Counted from the stretch's first letter, positions 12,299-23,097 are shown. The stretch is DNA of 28,927 bases from Circinella minor (GCA_016758965.1 JAEPRB010000377.1:1-28927); one strand, 5' to 3'. Notes: a model not told the origin generated them from the sequence alone. Program-made: numbers and translations.

Positions 12299-13733
12299 CT
12301 AGAAAAAGATATGGAAAGGATAAGCACCATTCTTAATTCTAAAAAGATTCATCAAAGCACTAAACACAATCAAAATACATAAAACCCAGATATAAGCACT
12401 AATTCGTTGATTAGTCTTTTGTTTCATTTTTGGTACAAAAACTATTAAACAAATGGTTGCCATTGCAAGAAGACCATCTATATTATGTTAAAAAAAAAGA
12501 AAATGAATAATTATTAGCTATCTCTTCTTGTTCTATATGTAATTCAAAAAAAAAAACCTACAAGTTGCTCCTACAACACGTGATTCCAAACCAAGTTGTT
12601 GTTGAAATCTATAATAGATGAGATTAGATAAGTATGTAATAATAGGAATCTATATAGGATATCCTAAAAGAATAAAAGAATATTTACCCTCCAGCTACAA
12701 AGTTCATTTTACCACCAGGACCAGGCATAACATATGGAGGTTTTCTGATTTGATTCCACATATGACCTGAAGTCATGATAAGAATAGTAATGATAGAAAG
12801 GGCAGCCCAAGTATTACGATGAAAAAGAATAGTACCAACATAAGGATACAATAATTTCAGAATAGCAGCTACACCAACAACACCAAATATTTTAATACCA
12901 AGAGAAAAATAGTCAAAAGGACGTTTTACAGGTACAGGAGCTCCAGTTTCTTGTGATAAAAATTCGGCAAACTTTTCAGCAATAAATCCACTAATAAAAA
13001 AAAAACTCGCAACCATTAGAAACATTATATCTCATCCAATATATTTTCTATTAATTTTATACTTACTTTTTTGAAAGATCATATTTCACAGGTTGAACCT
13101 TATTGTTGCCTTGTATTGTTGGAGGGAAATAAAGTACATTGGGAGCAGTTTGAAGACCGAGCTTATTATTTCCATTAAAAAATGAATATAAGTTTTCATG
13201 CATAATCTATCTATCTATATATATATATATATAATAAAGAATCAAATATACCTTTTGATAAATAGCTTGACCATCCTTAAAATCTAAATGACCGAAAAAT
13301 ACGCGTGATGGATCCTTTGTTTTTTGGTAACTGGATGCAACCAATTTATATTCAGGGTCAAATTCACTAAATAAAACAATTTAAAACGCGTTATTTTTTT
13401 CATATTTTATATTATTAAAAAAAAAAAACATTCAAAAAACTGACAATTCAAGATGAATTCTTTTCTTCATCTTTTTCTTTCATTTTTTTTAAAAAAAAAA
13501 GACATGTAGACTTACCGACAAGGAATACATTTAAAATAATCGTCCATTGCAGTTAATAATACAACAATACCATAATTCCTTTTACCTTCAGTATATTGAC
13601 TATATGTATTGGAATTAAGTTTGATGATACCATTATTACTTTTTGCTATTCCTTCGAGTCGTTTTGTTTTTGCATCCTGTGCTATTACAAGTGTAAACAG
13701 TGCTGCTAATAAAAATAGCACTGTACTTTTCAT
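12299..13733 (-). CDS. OST3: OST3/OST6 (TUSC3/MagT1-type) oligosaccharyltransferase subunit, with an apparent 1-nt frameshift
   Basis: A thioredoxin-fold subunit of the ER oligosaccharyltransferase that forms mixed disulfides with nascent chains and aids N-glycosylation. Six exons: 13733-13516, 13365-13252, 13161-13067, 12990-12688, 12608-12562, 12477-12299, about 318 aa. Seen: signal peptide MKSTVLFLLAALFTLVIAQ; the redox motif CIPCREF (CxxC intact); FFGHLDFKDG and LGLQTAPNVLYFPP typical of the lumenal domain; then several membrane helices, one containing GVVGVAAILKLLYPYVG, and a final helix near the C-terminus. In exon 2 the frame changes at the homopolymer 13320-13324 (five T on +, five A in the coding strand). 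One extra A there would keep the coding frame and also give exon 2 the phase its two introns require. It is a sequencing indel or a real lesion. OST3 versus OST6 cannot be separated by eye. Confidence 0.8.
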
Positions 13734-15275
13734 GGTTGAAATGTGTACAATGACAAGAAACTAAAAAAAAAAATGCTATTAAGACCAGAAAAAAAAATAT
13801 TCAATGCAACTTGGTTTCCTAAAATCGTACATGGAGCAATACGATTGGTTGAACATATAAATTTGAGTGAATTCTTTCACTCAGCAGCATCATAAATTAT
13901 TATATGAATTACTACCAATATAACATGAGAAATAATACGTTCTCTCTTATTAATAATTACTATGTTTAAACTACCATTCATTTTTTGTGTATATTACCTT
14001 ATTATTATATATAAGCAGTGATTCATACAGTAGTAATAGAAAAGGTTTTTTAACAACAAGAATAATCATATTTAACAACGACATACGTAGTTACTAGGAA
14101 CTTTTGTTAAAAAAATAATTGTTAGTAATTAAACCAATAGTAATATGATTATGTTGCTAGGTAATATAATAAATTACAGTAATATCGACAATTATATGTA
14201 TGGCATTTTATTATAAGTACAGATTATGATTCCAATTGAAGATAATATTCTTACTATTTATGTATTAAAGATTCATACTACTACAAACTATTATTAGACT
14301 CGATCGATGAATGCAAACTGAAGATCTAAAACAAATAAAAATAAAATTTGTGTGCATAATATGTGTGTTTCATACGTACGTAGATGGAAATAAAATACCA
14401 ATAACTAATTACAGTAAAATGAATAAAAGGTTGGATTATGGTGTTACGTTGTAGCGAACTAATAATATGATAATATTCAATTTTTTTTTGCATTAAAATA
14501 AATGTTGCTTCCTGTAAAATAAATCAATCGTACAAGCGATTAACATAATAATAATAATAATGCTGTGCTACCACGAATCTTGATTTCTTTACAATTATTA
14601 TTCTTAAAAACGTCTTAAACAACCCCCTTTTTTCTATTTCGTGAAACCTTTGAACCTGTTACTTTCTCTTTTAAGTTAATTGGTACCATTTTTTATGCAT
14701 CAAAATAAAAATAAAAATTAACATAAATAATTTATAATAGTTAAAGGGGAAGATGGGGCGTTAAAAAAAAGGGTTTAGGTTGGCTGAAACATAATATTCT
14801 ACTTACGTATTGTTAAGCGAAAGGAATTTATTAATCCAAGTACGTGATACAAGTTTTACATCAAAGTACAGTCAGATTTTTTTTCTTCTACAGGCATATT
14901 ACCTCTTTTCTTAAAAAGAAGAACAGTTTTGTTATTTTGGTTTTTGATATAAAATTTGTCTTATCTCTTTCAATTGGAAATATTCTTCTTCCACATCTCT
15001 TATATGATTGAAAAGGCCTTGTAAATAGAATGTTTTTTTTTTCATGGAGTTATCTTTTATTAACATAATAATTTTTTAAAGAAGAAAAAAGAGTAGAATA
15101 TATGAATGAGAAAAATAAATAATGAACCATAGAAAACATGTATTTTATTCACAAGTTCTTTCTAAAATACAGATTTTATCATAGTCATTGAATATTACAA
15201 ATTAATAACTTTTAGATATGTTTACGCGTGGAGCATTATATTATTAAACTTAATAAAAATAATGCTTTCAAATGT
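13734..15275. other. AT-rich intergenic region
   Basis: About 1.5 kb upstream of the OST3/6-like gene with A/T runs and TAA/TTA-type microsatellites (for example near 14548-14561). No open frame, RNA gene or element is recognisable on either strand. Confidence 0.6.
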
Positions 15276-15646
15276 TCACTTGGGGAAACCAGGCTTCAAA
15301 TTATTGATGTAAACGTCGCATAAACGCTCATACTCTTCTTGTAAATACAATTGAAATGCTGCGAGTAAAAAGTGTGAGGTTTAATGCATTGGTTAAGTTG
15401 CTGTTGCAATAGATACTTTTCCAACAACTCAACATAGCAACAATAGAAAGCTATAGTTCATAAAAAAAACTTGAGCAAGTGTGATCAATTCTTGAGGGCG
15501 GAGATAATTATTTAAATAAGCTTTAGCAGTTCGAAAGTTAGCTATAAAAACACACGAGAATTATTCTTTCTTATTTGTTTTAGTGATATTTTTACCTTAT
15601 GCAAGTAGTACAACGATGGTACTGACTAGGTGGGCAACAGCAGTTA
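15276..15646 (-). pseudogene. Orphan 3' exons of an unidentified gene, probably a gene remnant
   Basis: On the minus strand two exon-like pieces read well: 15541-15470 (AYLNNYLRPQELITLAQ) and 15358-15276 (FQLYLQEEYERLCDVY, ending LKPGFPK and a TGA stop). The second has a good acceptor (tttttactcgcag) and they join in phase only if the first ends in CAAG. The donor there reads CAAG-tttttttt, as if the g of the GT were lost. A possible upstream exon ends at 15593 before gtaaaa, but its phase does not match and no coherent protein continues further 5'. The composition and amphipathic helix look like a real protein C-terminus, but I do not recognise the family. It is either a truncated relic or the last exons of a gene whose 5' part is eroded. 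Confidence 0.4.
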
Positions 15647-16646
15647 AGCCCCCCCCCCTTTTTTTTTTTGCACACTCCCTTATTTCACACCTTTTAGCAA
15701 AGATGAGACTCTGTTTTTACTATGTTTTCGACCCAAATGCCACCTGTACATTTTTTTTATTTCTATTGTTGACCAAAAGTAGAAGTCATCAATACATGTG
15801 TTATTAATTTATGCACACATGAATTTATCAATCATACTTTTAGCATTGTAATTGTCGTACAAAACGCCTTCATAAAGTTTAAATTATAAATAATTGACAA
15901 CAAAAAAGTTCCGGGGCGTCTAATCTTTTTCCTCAATGTAAAAATAATAATGGGGGTGTGTGTGTAAAATTCATGCAAACTTGAAATTTTTCTTCTGCAA
16001 AAAAAAAAAAAAAAATGGGGCAGGGGGGAGACATGAAGTAGTAAGAATGATAGTAGACAGTTCCCTAAAATTACTTTCCTTGTATGGATTAGACCTTGCA
16101 TCCTTGAAAATGAGTCAAATTCAAAACACTAATTTATCTGTTAACTCTACCTCCACTGATGTATATTGTTAATTTATCAAAGAGGTTTGGGGGTTTCCTC
16201 TCCAGTCCCGGTGGAGGGGTTGACAGAAAGATGCCACAATGACTAGTATTAGCAATCGAAAGTAATTTTTTTTTGCATTAATTATTATGAGCTTATTACA
16301 GTACGTAGATATTATGTTTTATTAAAAAGTACTTTGGTATATTGTATGAAAAGGTGCAGCAATTAAGCAATTAAAACCAGCTGAACTCCTATGGTTTCCG
16401 CGGCATTGACATGTATCATTCAGTCTGTGGTAATCACTTTTTTTACTTTCCTCAACAAAAAAAATGATATAAAGTGTTCCGAGTACCGGACCTGATCCAA
16501 TAATCAAAGCAAGGGTCTTACATTAAGGGGAACTTCTACTATCCATATATACACAGTAGTAAACCTAATCTTTGTTTCTACTTTTTCATACTTTAAACTT
16601 TCATTGTCTTTTTTTTTAATTTCAGTGTTATAACATCAACAAAAAA
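15647..16646. other. Intergenic region with C/T and A runs
   Basis: Contains a C9-T10 junction at about 15650-15669, a long A run at about 16000-16015, and a short inverted repeat at 16197-16219 (CCTCTCCA and TGGAGGGG around a 7-nt loop). Short open frames on both strands show no family signature. No gene is supportable. Confidence 0.5.
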
Positions 16647-16953
16647 ATGAATACACCCCCACCCCCACAAGAACAACAACGGCCAGAAAGACGTACTGCA
16701 AGTGTAGCAAAATTGAAAATTTTTAAAAAAACAAGTAATTCCACCAAATTGCAACGAGAACATATGGATGCCATGTTAGAATGGATCTTCAAGAATAAGG
16801 AAAAATATAAAAATAAATAAAAAAGAAGCAACCGTACTCATTCAACAAAATGTACTGAAGGCTCTTACTGAGAATTCAATTACTAAAAAGTTATGCGAAT
16901 TACGGCGCGCGTATGGATTCTGTTTTGAATTTGTATTATTTACAGGTTTGTGA
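16647..16953 (+). pseudogene. Eroded coding fragment, unknown family
   Basis: A 57-codon frame begins ATG-AAT-ACA with a P/Q/R-rich N-terminus and continues with KLQREHMDAMLEWIFKNKEK up to a TAA at 16818-16820. In the +1 frame, the same type of sequence goes on directly (KEATVLIQQNVLKALTEN to a TGA at 16951-16953). The join looks like a helical, charged protein interrupted by a frameshift in an A-rich run. I do not recognise the domain. It may be a relic of a mobile-element or lineage-specific gene, together with the fragment at 17055-17240. Confidence 0.4.
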
Positions 16954-17054
16954 ACCTGTGAAACATGGTAAAAATATCTACTTTAATTTCGCCCACTCTT
17001 GTATTTTGAACCTAGCTTAAGCTCACTCACGCACTGACATTTTATTTATAAGCC

Positions 17055-17240
17055 CTATTTATAGTAATTCATGAACACGCCCTAAATTTTGATCTTTACA
17101 AAGAATGTCGACGTGGATTTGGACCTAGAGGATATAATAATAAAAATTTCAATGTACTTTTGAAAAAATATATGGTCCAGCACCATCACCACCAACGCCA
17201 ACAACAAAGTTCTTCCATTTTGAAGTTTACTCCTTCCTAG
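17055..17240 (+). pseudogene. Second eroded coding fragment downstream of the one at 16.6 kb
   Basis: An open stretch without an ATG of its own reads HEHALNFDLYKECRRGFGPR, followed by an H/Q-rich tail, and stops at TAG 17238-17240. Codon use looks coding (codon-like third positions, mixed charged residues), unlike the AT-rich noise around it. It lies about 100 bp after the 16.6 kb fragment and could be a later exon of the same dead gene, but no clean intron joins them. Between 17,240 and 18,200 nothing else is convincing. Confidence 0.3.
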
Positions 17241-18210
17241 CATGTTTCAAGAGTGGAAATACGCTAACTTACCGGGTTTTATTAGTTTATTAATGGACGT
17301 CTAGCACCCGGAACTTAATCTGAGTCAATAACACAATGACAAACGGAGGAAACCCAACGGATGGATGAAGATCACATGTTGAAGCAACAACCAAACATTC
17401 ATTTCATTTGGAATTGCCCAAGAAAAACAAGTCTGGCGTGTCCTTTACGGATCGTTTCCTTCAAGTACTTCAGGAACTCATTTATGATCCTTTTGTTGAG
17501 AATGATCGAGACTAGGATATATTATTAAGCATATATTATACCACCTAGAATGATATATACCTGCATAATGGAAGTCATAAAAGAAATCATCAATCGTATA
17601 TATCATTATTTGTATTGATAAAAGTACTATATAAATCTATGAAAAATACGTAAAAGAAAACAATTTAAGAAATAATAATTTATTTTATTAGATGTTTTTT
17701 AACAATGATATCAAACATTGGATTGTGAGATGCTTTTTTAAAACTTTAACAGAATAGTTTTGTTTCACTGGGGGGTTACGTATAGTAACTGCGAAAAGTT
17801 TTTATCTTTTTATAATAAAAGTTCATGTAGTCATATATTGAAATAATGAATAGATGTTTATAACACTATTTATTTTCTACTTTTGGATAAAAAAAACTGA
17901 TGTCAAAAAATATATAGTTTATATAATCAAGAATATGCCTATTTTGGTGTAGATTACGAATCATGGATAAACTAAGAAATATATCTATGAAATGAGATTA
18001 CGATCACTATTTACTTTGTATGATATAATATTAAATAGTCATTAAGACTAGAATAATAATAAAAAATAGTAAAAGAAGTATTAAGTAAATTATTCCGGAG
18101 GGGGAGGAGGTTTATATATATTTTTTCAGCATGAAAATAAAGATGTTTAAACACGATTATATATTTACCCCACTTGTCTTATTAAACTTAGTGTCTGCAC
18201 GTGAAAGGAA
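17241..18210. other. Intergenic region upstream of the cytochrome b5 gene
   Basis: AT-rich with a small mixed-composition part at about 17330-17515 in which no frame persists. No gene or RNA is visible. Its right end holds the likely cytochrome b5 promoter. Confidence 0.5.
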
Positions 18211-18226
18211 GACCGACGTAGCGGTC
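18198..18226. promoter_or_regulatory. CACGTG E-box and GACCG-N6-CGGTC inverted repeat in the cytochrome b5 promoter
   Basis: CACGTG lies at 18198-18203. A perfect 5-bp inverted repeat GACCG (18211-18215) / CGGTC (18222-18226) with a 6-bp spacer follows, about 145 bp before the cytochrome b5 ATG. A CCG-N6-CGG arrangement is typical of Zn2Cys6 dimer sites and CACGTG of bHLH factors; that these work as such is inference. The island is GC-rich for this region, which argues for selection. Confidence 0.35.
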
Positions 18227-18369
18227 AAAAACATAAACAATAATCGCATTAATGTACGTGACCGTCCATAAACTCGTTATTTTTTTTTTTTATCAGCTTT
18301 CAATTCTTTTTTTTCTATACCTCTTATATTACACTTTTGTTTATTATACTCCCCCACTCTTTAGAAAAC

Positions 18370-19346
18370 ATGTCAGCTACTTATAGTTTAGAAGAAGTTA
18401 GTAAGCATCAATCCAAGGATGACTTGTGGATGGTCATTCACAATAAAGTTTATGATGTTACCAGTTTTATCCAAGAGGTAAAGTAAAAGATATATATTTA
18501 TATATGATACACAAAAAAAATACTTTTTTTTCACACCATTTATGGAACCATATTGATTGTCTTTTAATATATATATATAAATACGCGTTTCCTCAATTGT
18601 ATTTTAATAGCATCCCGGTGGTAAGTGATTTCTTTAAACGAATGAAAAAAATAAAAAAAAAAAGTGAATAATTTTCTTTTTTTAACAATTGCTTGCTTTT
18701 TTTTTTATTATTAATATAATAGGTGAAGAAGTTTTGTTTGACGAGTCTGGTATGATAAGGAAAAAAAAAGAATATTAAAACAAAGAGAGAGAGAGAGAGA
18801 CTGGATGTGTGTGTATTAAAGAAAGAGAAGGATTTAATTAGGTTATGAAACTTAATTACTTTTTAATAATAATGATAGGTAAGGATGCCACTGAAGCTTT
18901 CGAAGATATCGGTCACTCTGATGAAGCTCGTGAAATCTTGGAAAAGTTTTTTGTTGGTGAATTAGATGAAAAGGTAGATATTATTAATTTTTTTGTGGGG
19001 TAAAAAATTTTTTTTTTTTCCTTTGACATATCGAAATTAAACTGACTAAAAATATATATTTCCAGTCTCGTGTCACGAACAAAGAATATAGTACTCTTCG
19101 TGCTGGTGAACTTCCTGAAGAAAAGAAGGGAGGATCGTAAGTTATCTTTATTTTCTGGTTCTTTTTTTTTTGGGGGGTAATGAGAGGAAAGAATGGAAAT
19201 TTGGAAATGTTGGATTACATGATGGGTTTATTGTTATCTATGTATATTAATCATATTTTATTAGTATCTTGCGTGTTCTTGTTCCTGCTATTGCTGTCGC
19301 CGGTGTTCTTATTTACAAGTTCATCCTTGCTCCCCAAAAGCATTAA
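18370..19346 (+). CDS. CYB5: Cytochrome b5, tail-anchored, 130 aa
   Basis: A small haem protein that passes electrons to desaturases, sterol enzymes and P450s on the ER (or outer mitochondrial) membrane. Six exons: 18370-18477, 18611-18620, 18723-18749, 18879-18973, 19066-19136, 19265-19346. All junctions are GT..AG and in phase. The two axial haem histidines are present: HPGG and GHSDEA. The N-terminus ([23 protein letters not shown]) is classic. The C-terminus has a single hydrophobic segment [18 protein letters not shown], then a short polar tail APQKH, as in tail-anchored b5. The HPGG codons sit on a 10-nt micro-exon and the next exon is only 27 nt. A CACGTG and an inverted repeat lie upstream. 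It converges with the MFS gene, stops about 120 bp apart. Confidence 0.95.
18785..18800. repeat. Short (GA)n run in a cytochrome b5 intron
   Basis: A run of about eight GA units inside the intron 18750-18878, followed by a short TG run. It is removed by splicing. Confidence 0.8.
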
Positions 19347-19466
19347 ATTACTTTCTTAATTACTCATATAAATATACATACATACATTGTTTTTTTTAAC
19401 GAATGGGAAGCCGTTTGTTCCATATCACATACAACTTTATTTTATAAGAGTAAGAGATAAGATTTT

Positions 19467-21790
19467 TTAGGAGAAAGTGGATCTATCTAATGATGTAGAA
19501 TTTTGTATTTGAGTAACTTCTTCATTATTATTGTTGCCAAATTGTTGTATCCTTGGTGACAAAAGAAATTCGTTGTCATCGTTATGCTGCTGTTTGTTAT
19601 TATAGTTACGTAGAAAGCCAATCATTCCAAAGCAAATTAATGATCCTATAACAAATCCAATACTTGCACGAAATCCCGTTGCTAAGGAATGAAAAAAAAA
19701 AGTTGTTTAATAAATATATTGATATGTATATATTTCATTCCATCCGCCTGACTTACAGTAATGAGGTGCATCTATATATATATATATATTGTTAGTAAGA
19801 CAGATGCATTTTTATTTAATAATAATAATATGTGTATATAGATATTTATATATTACCTGTCACAGGCCAAAGTACAAGAGGTGCCCAAGTATACATGGAT
19901 GAAGAAGAAGTATTCATAATAGCAATCGATAAAGCTCTTAATTCAATAGATTCTTGCATAATTTCACTTGCCCATGTCATGGCGACCTATATAATCGTAT
20001 GTAAATATATATATATATTCTGATATTCATCATCCCAAAAATGGGGCAAAATATATATATAAAAAAGGATGAGGGGCCAAGAAAAAAAAAACTTTTCATT
20101 CTTACTGGAGCGGTAGCAGCTAAACCGGCATGCATTATAATATAAGCAAAATAGAATATACCAAAAGGTTGAATAAATGCTGCTAATAAACTTTAAGTGG
20201 GGGGTTTCAATCAATAAGAATGAATTATAATTTGGTTAATAATATTTTTATTTATTTATTACCTAAATCCAATAATAGAAATACTTAATGGTGGAATTAT
20301 ACACCCTATCCGTGTTTGAAAATAATCACTTAGATATCCATTTCCAAGTCCTGCAAGCATACTAATTGCCATATCTGGCTATATAAAAAAAATATAAGTA
20401 GACTTGTGGTATAAAAATTTTTTGATTTAATTTTTTTTTTACCGATGTGAATAAATTAGCAGTAATGGCATCATATCCTACTCGTTTTGCAATGATACCA
20501 AGTACATGAGCACCACCCATAGAAAGATGTAACATAGTCCATCCAAATATCAAAAAATAAATATATTTATTAAAAACAAGAGATTGAAAAATGTGTTGTG
20601 ATTTCCAAGTATTTTGTTTTGTTTCTCTGCCTTCACGATTTAATCGTACTATTGCAATTTCTTTCTCCTAAAATAGATAAGTTATTATACTCATTTTATT
20701 CAAGACAAAAACAGTACAGTGTTATTTATACCTTTGAATTAAGCCAATGCGTTGTAGATGGATAATCTGGTAAATATTTATAACCAAAATAAGCTAAAAG
20801 AAAAGTAATTAAGCCATCGAATAGAAATAACCATCGCCATCTAATATATAATAAAAGATATTATAAATGTTACTTTTTTTTTTTGCCTTTTCTCATCTTA
20901 TAAACAACTTTATTTGTTTTTTACCCGCTAATTCCTAAAGCACCATCAGCAATTTTTAATAGAGCTGCTTGTATCAATCCACTTAACGCACTACCTAATG
21001 ATCCAAAGATAGTAATCCAAGCATTTCTTTTACCAAGTTCTTTACCAGAATACCAAGTTCCAATTAAAAATACAATACCAGGATAAAACCCAGCTTCAAA
21101 AGCTCCAAGTAAAAATCGTAATAAGTAAATTGCATTAACAGATTGAACACATGCCATACTTAGAGTTAATATACACCATATTAATTCAAGTAATGGAAGA
21201 TATCGAGAAGGTCGAAAACGTGATAATAACATATTTGATGGAATTTGCATTCTATTACATATATTATAAAGTTTTTTTTTTTATTTTTTTATAAAATGTA
21301 TTACGTAGATAAATAATACAGTGAGTACATATGTAAAAACTTACATTAAATATCCAATCATAAATAATACAGTCATCCAATTATATTGTTTTCCTTGAAT
21401 ATTTAAATCTTCTTCCATACCACTTATATATGCATTTGCTATATAGAATAAATAAAAAAGTTATTATTATTATAAATATCACAAGCATTATAAAGTATGT
21501 AAGTTAGGTGGGGGGGGATGGATTACACTACATAGATTTGTATTATCCATAGTTTTAATTAAATTTCCTAGCATAGCAAAAATTAAAAGTCTACGATCAA
21601 GTTTACGAACAAGTTGTTTTTCTTCTTCTATACTATACGCGACATAATGTTGACTATTTCCTAATTCTTGTAAATTAATGTCGCTTTCTTCTAATTGAAA
21701 TGAATGAGACGAAGAAGAAGAAGAAGTCCATATATCATTATCTTCTTGTTGTGATAACAATGGTGCTTTAACATTATTATCTTTTGTCAT
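19467..21790 (-). CDS. MFS transporter, anion:cation symporter (ACS/Dal5-like) family, 524 aa
   Basis: A plasma-membrane (likely) proton symporter for organic anions; fungal relatives carry allantoate, pantothenate, biotin, nicotinate and similar solutes. The substrate is not decidable here. Ten exons: 21790-21532, 21438-21345, 21251-20925, 20840-20732, 20667-20443, 20378-20263, 20190-20106, 19986-19857, 19771-19757, 19681-19467; phases agree and no stop intervenes. Family marks: RRLLIFAMLGNLIKTMDNTN in helix 1, RFLLGAFEAGFYPG in helix 4, GWRWLFLFDGLIT in helix 6, and a polar loop ending YPSTTHWLNSKEKEIA before helix 7. About 12 hydrophobic segments can be counted. The N-terminus is polar and serine/acid-rich; the C-tail is Q/N-rich. 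Exon 9 is only 15 nt. The exon 1 donor was chosen (GTAGTG) because it gives the expected NLSNAYISGM join; GTGTAA three bases on is an alternative. CACGTG lies at 21890-21895. Confidence 0.9.
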
Positions 21791-21913
21791 TCCTTTTCAG
21801 GTACCAAATAAAAAAAAATGAAATGAAAAATAAAAAAAGGCGTATTTTATTTATTTATTTTATTTTATAATTGAAAAAAAAAGAAGGACCACGTGTACAA
21901 AGTATAATATTTA

Positions 21914-22088
21914 TGCGCCTTTTTCAACTTGGCGCTGGGTTTTTTTTTTAACATGGCGCATGATGGTTTTTTTTTGGTTTTTTTCCACCTGGCGGCTGAA
22001 ATTTTTGGTGTGGCGCCAAGCATTTTATGATTTGGCGTCTCAATATTATTAGTATGGTACCCATTGTTTTTTATTTGGCGGCTGAAAA
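21914..22088. repeat. Cluster of seven GGCG-core repeats, including two exact TGGCGGCTGAAA copies
   Basis: Within 175 bp of T-rich DNA the cores TGCGCC, TTGGCGCTG, ATGGCGCAT, CTGGCGGCTGAAA, TGGCGCCAA, TTTGGCGTC and TTGGCGGCTGAAA recur at roughly 20-45 bp intervals. TGGCGGCTGAAA is exact at 21990-22001 and 22076-22087, and TGGCGCCA is palindromic. The cluster lies 125-300 bp before the MFS start and 90 bp past the transposase relic's stop. It is either an upstream regulatory array or the subterminal repeat zone of the neighbouring element. Confidence 0.6.
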
Positions 22089-22177
22089 AAAAAAGATTAT
22101 ATTTTATTTAATAATAAAGAACAAGTAATAGTTTTAAAAATATGACGGTAAAAGGATTAAATAAACAGCAGTAAAAA

Positions 22178-23097
22178 CTATAACATTGGTTCTTCAAGAA
22201 TACAACGTGGAAAATGAGACTTTACATGTCGTATCCATCCTACTTGACAGTCTCTAGCAATAACCAGATCGGTATGCTGGCTTGATAATGCGAGGTGTCA
22301 AATAATGAATTGTAGTTAAAATCTCTCGCTTGACACCGGTTTTTAGTTTTGACCAAAATTCCTCTATCAGGTTCAGCACTGGTGAGTATATTAGAGGTAG
22401 AGATAGGATACGGAATTAGATCCACGATTTTCAATGGTATCCTTGACAATACTACTATGAAGTATTCGAGAAGCTTCTACAGCATTTAAAGTTACATTTT
22501 TTGTATGAAGGTCAATAAGTTCAACGATTTGCAAGTCAATATATATATCGTCTGTTTAGACCTATAAAGTAAGGCTTCTGTTGAGTAACCCAAATGTAAC
22601 TACTGCTATGAACTGATAATCTATTCATTATAGCAACATATATTTCTTGGTATTATTACTGCTTTTTTGGGTTTGTTACTACGAGGCCGTCCACATTTTT
22701 TCTTTTCGCCTGTGTTTGAGCTAGATTCAGCCTTTTGTTGCTGAGGAATATTTGGTGCATCGGTTTCTATTTCATAAACTTCATGCTGAAACGTATGTGT
22801 ATATTTTATATACTGTTTATCGAATAGTTTTTTAGATGTTTTTTTTAACAATATAGTATATCTTTACCTTTTCTGAATTATTTGGTCGTTTTGTCATTGA
22901 TACCAATGAATATACACTGTCTTTTCCTCCATCGAATTCAGTATTAACGATGTGATATGGATCCTCTGCTTCAACGTTCTCTTCCATAATTTCATAACTT
23001 CTAGCTTGTCACTCTCTTCTATAATATCTTCTTCGTTGACATACAGTAACTCTGGTACTTTGATATCCATTTCCAGCTTCTCTTCTTCACGAAGCAT
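22178..23097 (-). pseudogene. Decayed IS630/Tc1-mariner-type DDE transposase
   Basis: On the minus strand the C-terminal part keeps LPLIYSPVLNLIEEFWSKLK, the LPPYSP-x-LNPIE-x-FW block of IS630/Tc1-mariner transposases that carries the third acidic catalytic residue. GVKREILTT, LTPRII and, in another frame, DCQVGWIRHVKSHFPRCILE follow, ending at TAG 22178-22180. Upstream are HSSIVKDTIENRG (the helix after the second catalytic Asp, which itself is not visible), a GRPRSNKPKK basic motif and an acidic N-terminal region reaching about 23097. An intron-like segment (gtaaag..tttcag, about 22778-22866) lies between the N-terminal pieces. Frames switch at least three times and the helix-turn-helix and first-Asp region are absent, so this copy is dead and internally shortened. 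Family placement rests on the motif match and is fairly secure; the exact superfamily is not. Confidence 0.7.

Noticed and set aside
13162..13200. Longer version of OST3/6-like exon 3 starting near 13200
   Set aside because: The frame is open, but it would insert about 14 residues between IYQK and LGLQTAPN, where the family has none; the shorter acceptor at 13162-13163 fits phase and homology.
13310..13330. Programmed -1 frameshifting in the OST3/6-like gene
   Set aside because: The required shift is -1, but the site has only five A and the slippery heptamer would not be in the zero frame; the gene family is not known to use recoding. A missing base is simpler.
19832..20214. Short open frames on both strands within the MFS locus
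   Set aside because: They cover introns and antisense of the transporter exons and carry no independent signal.
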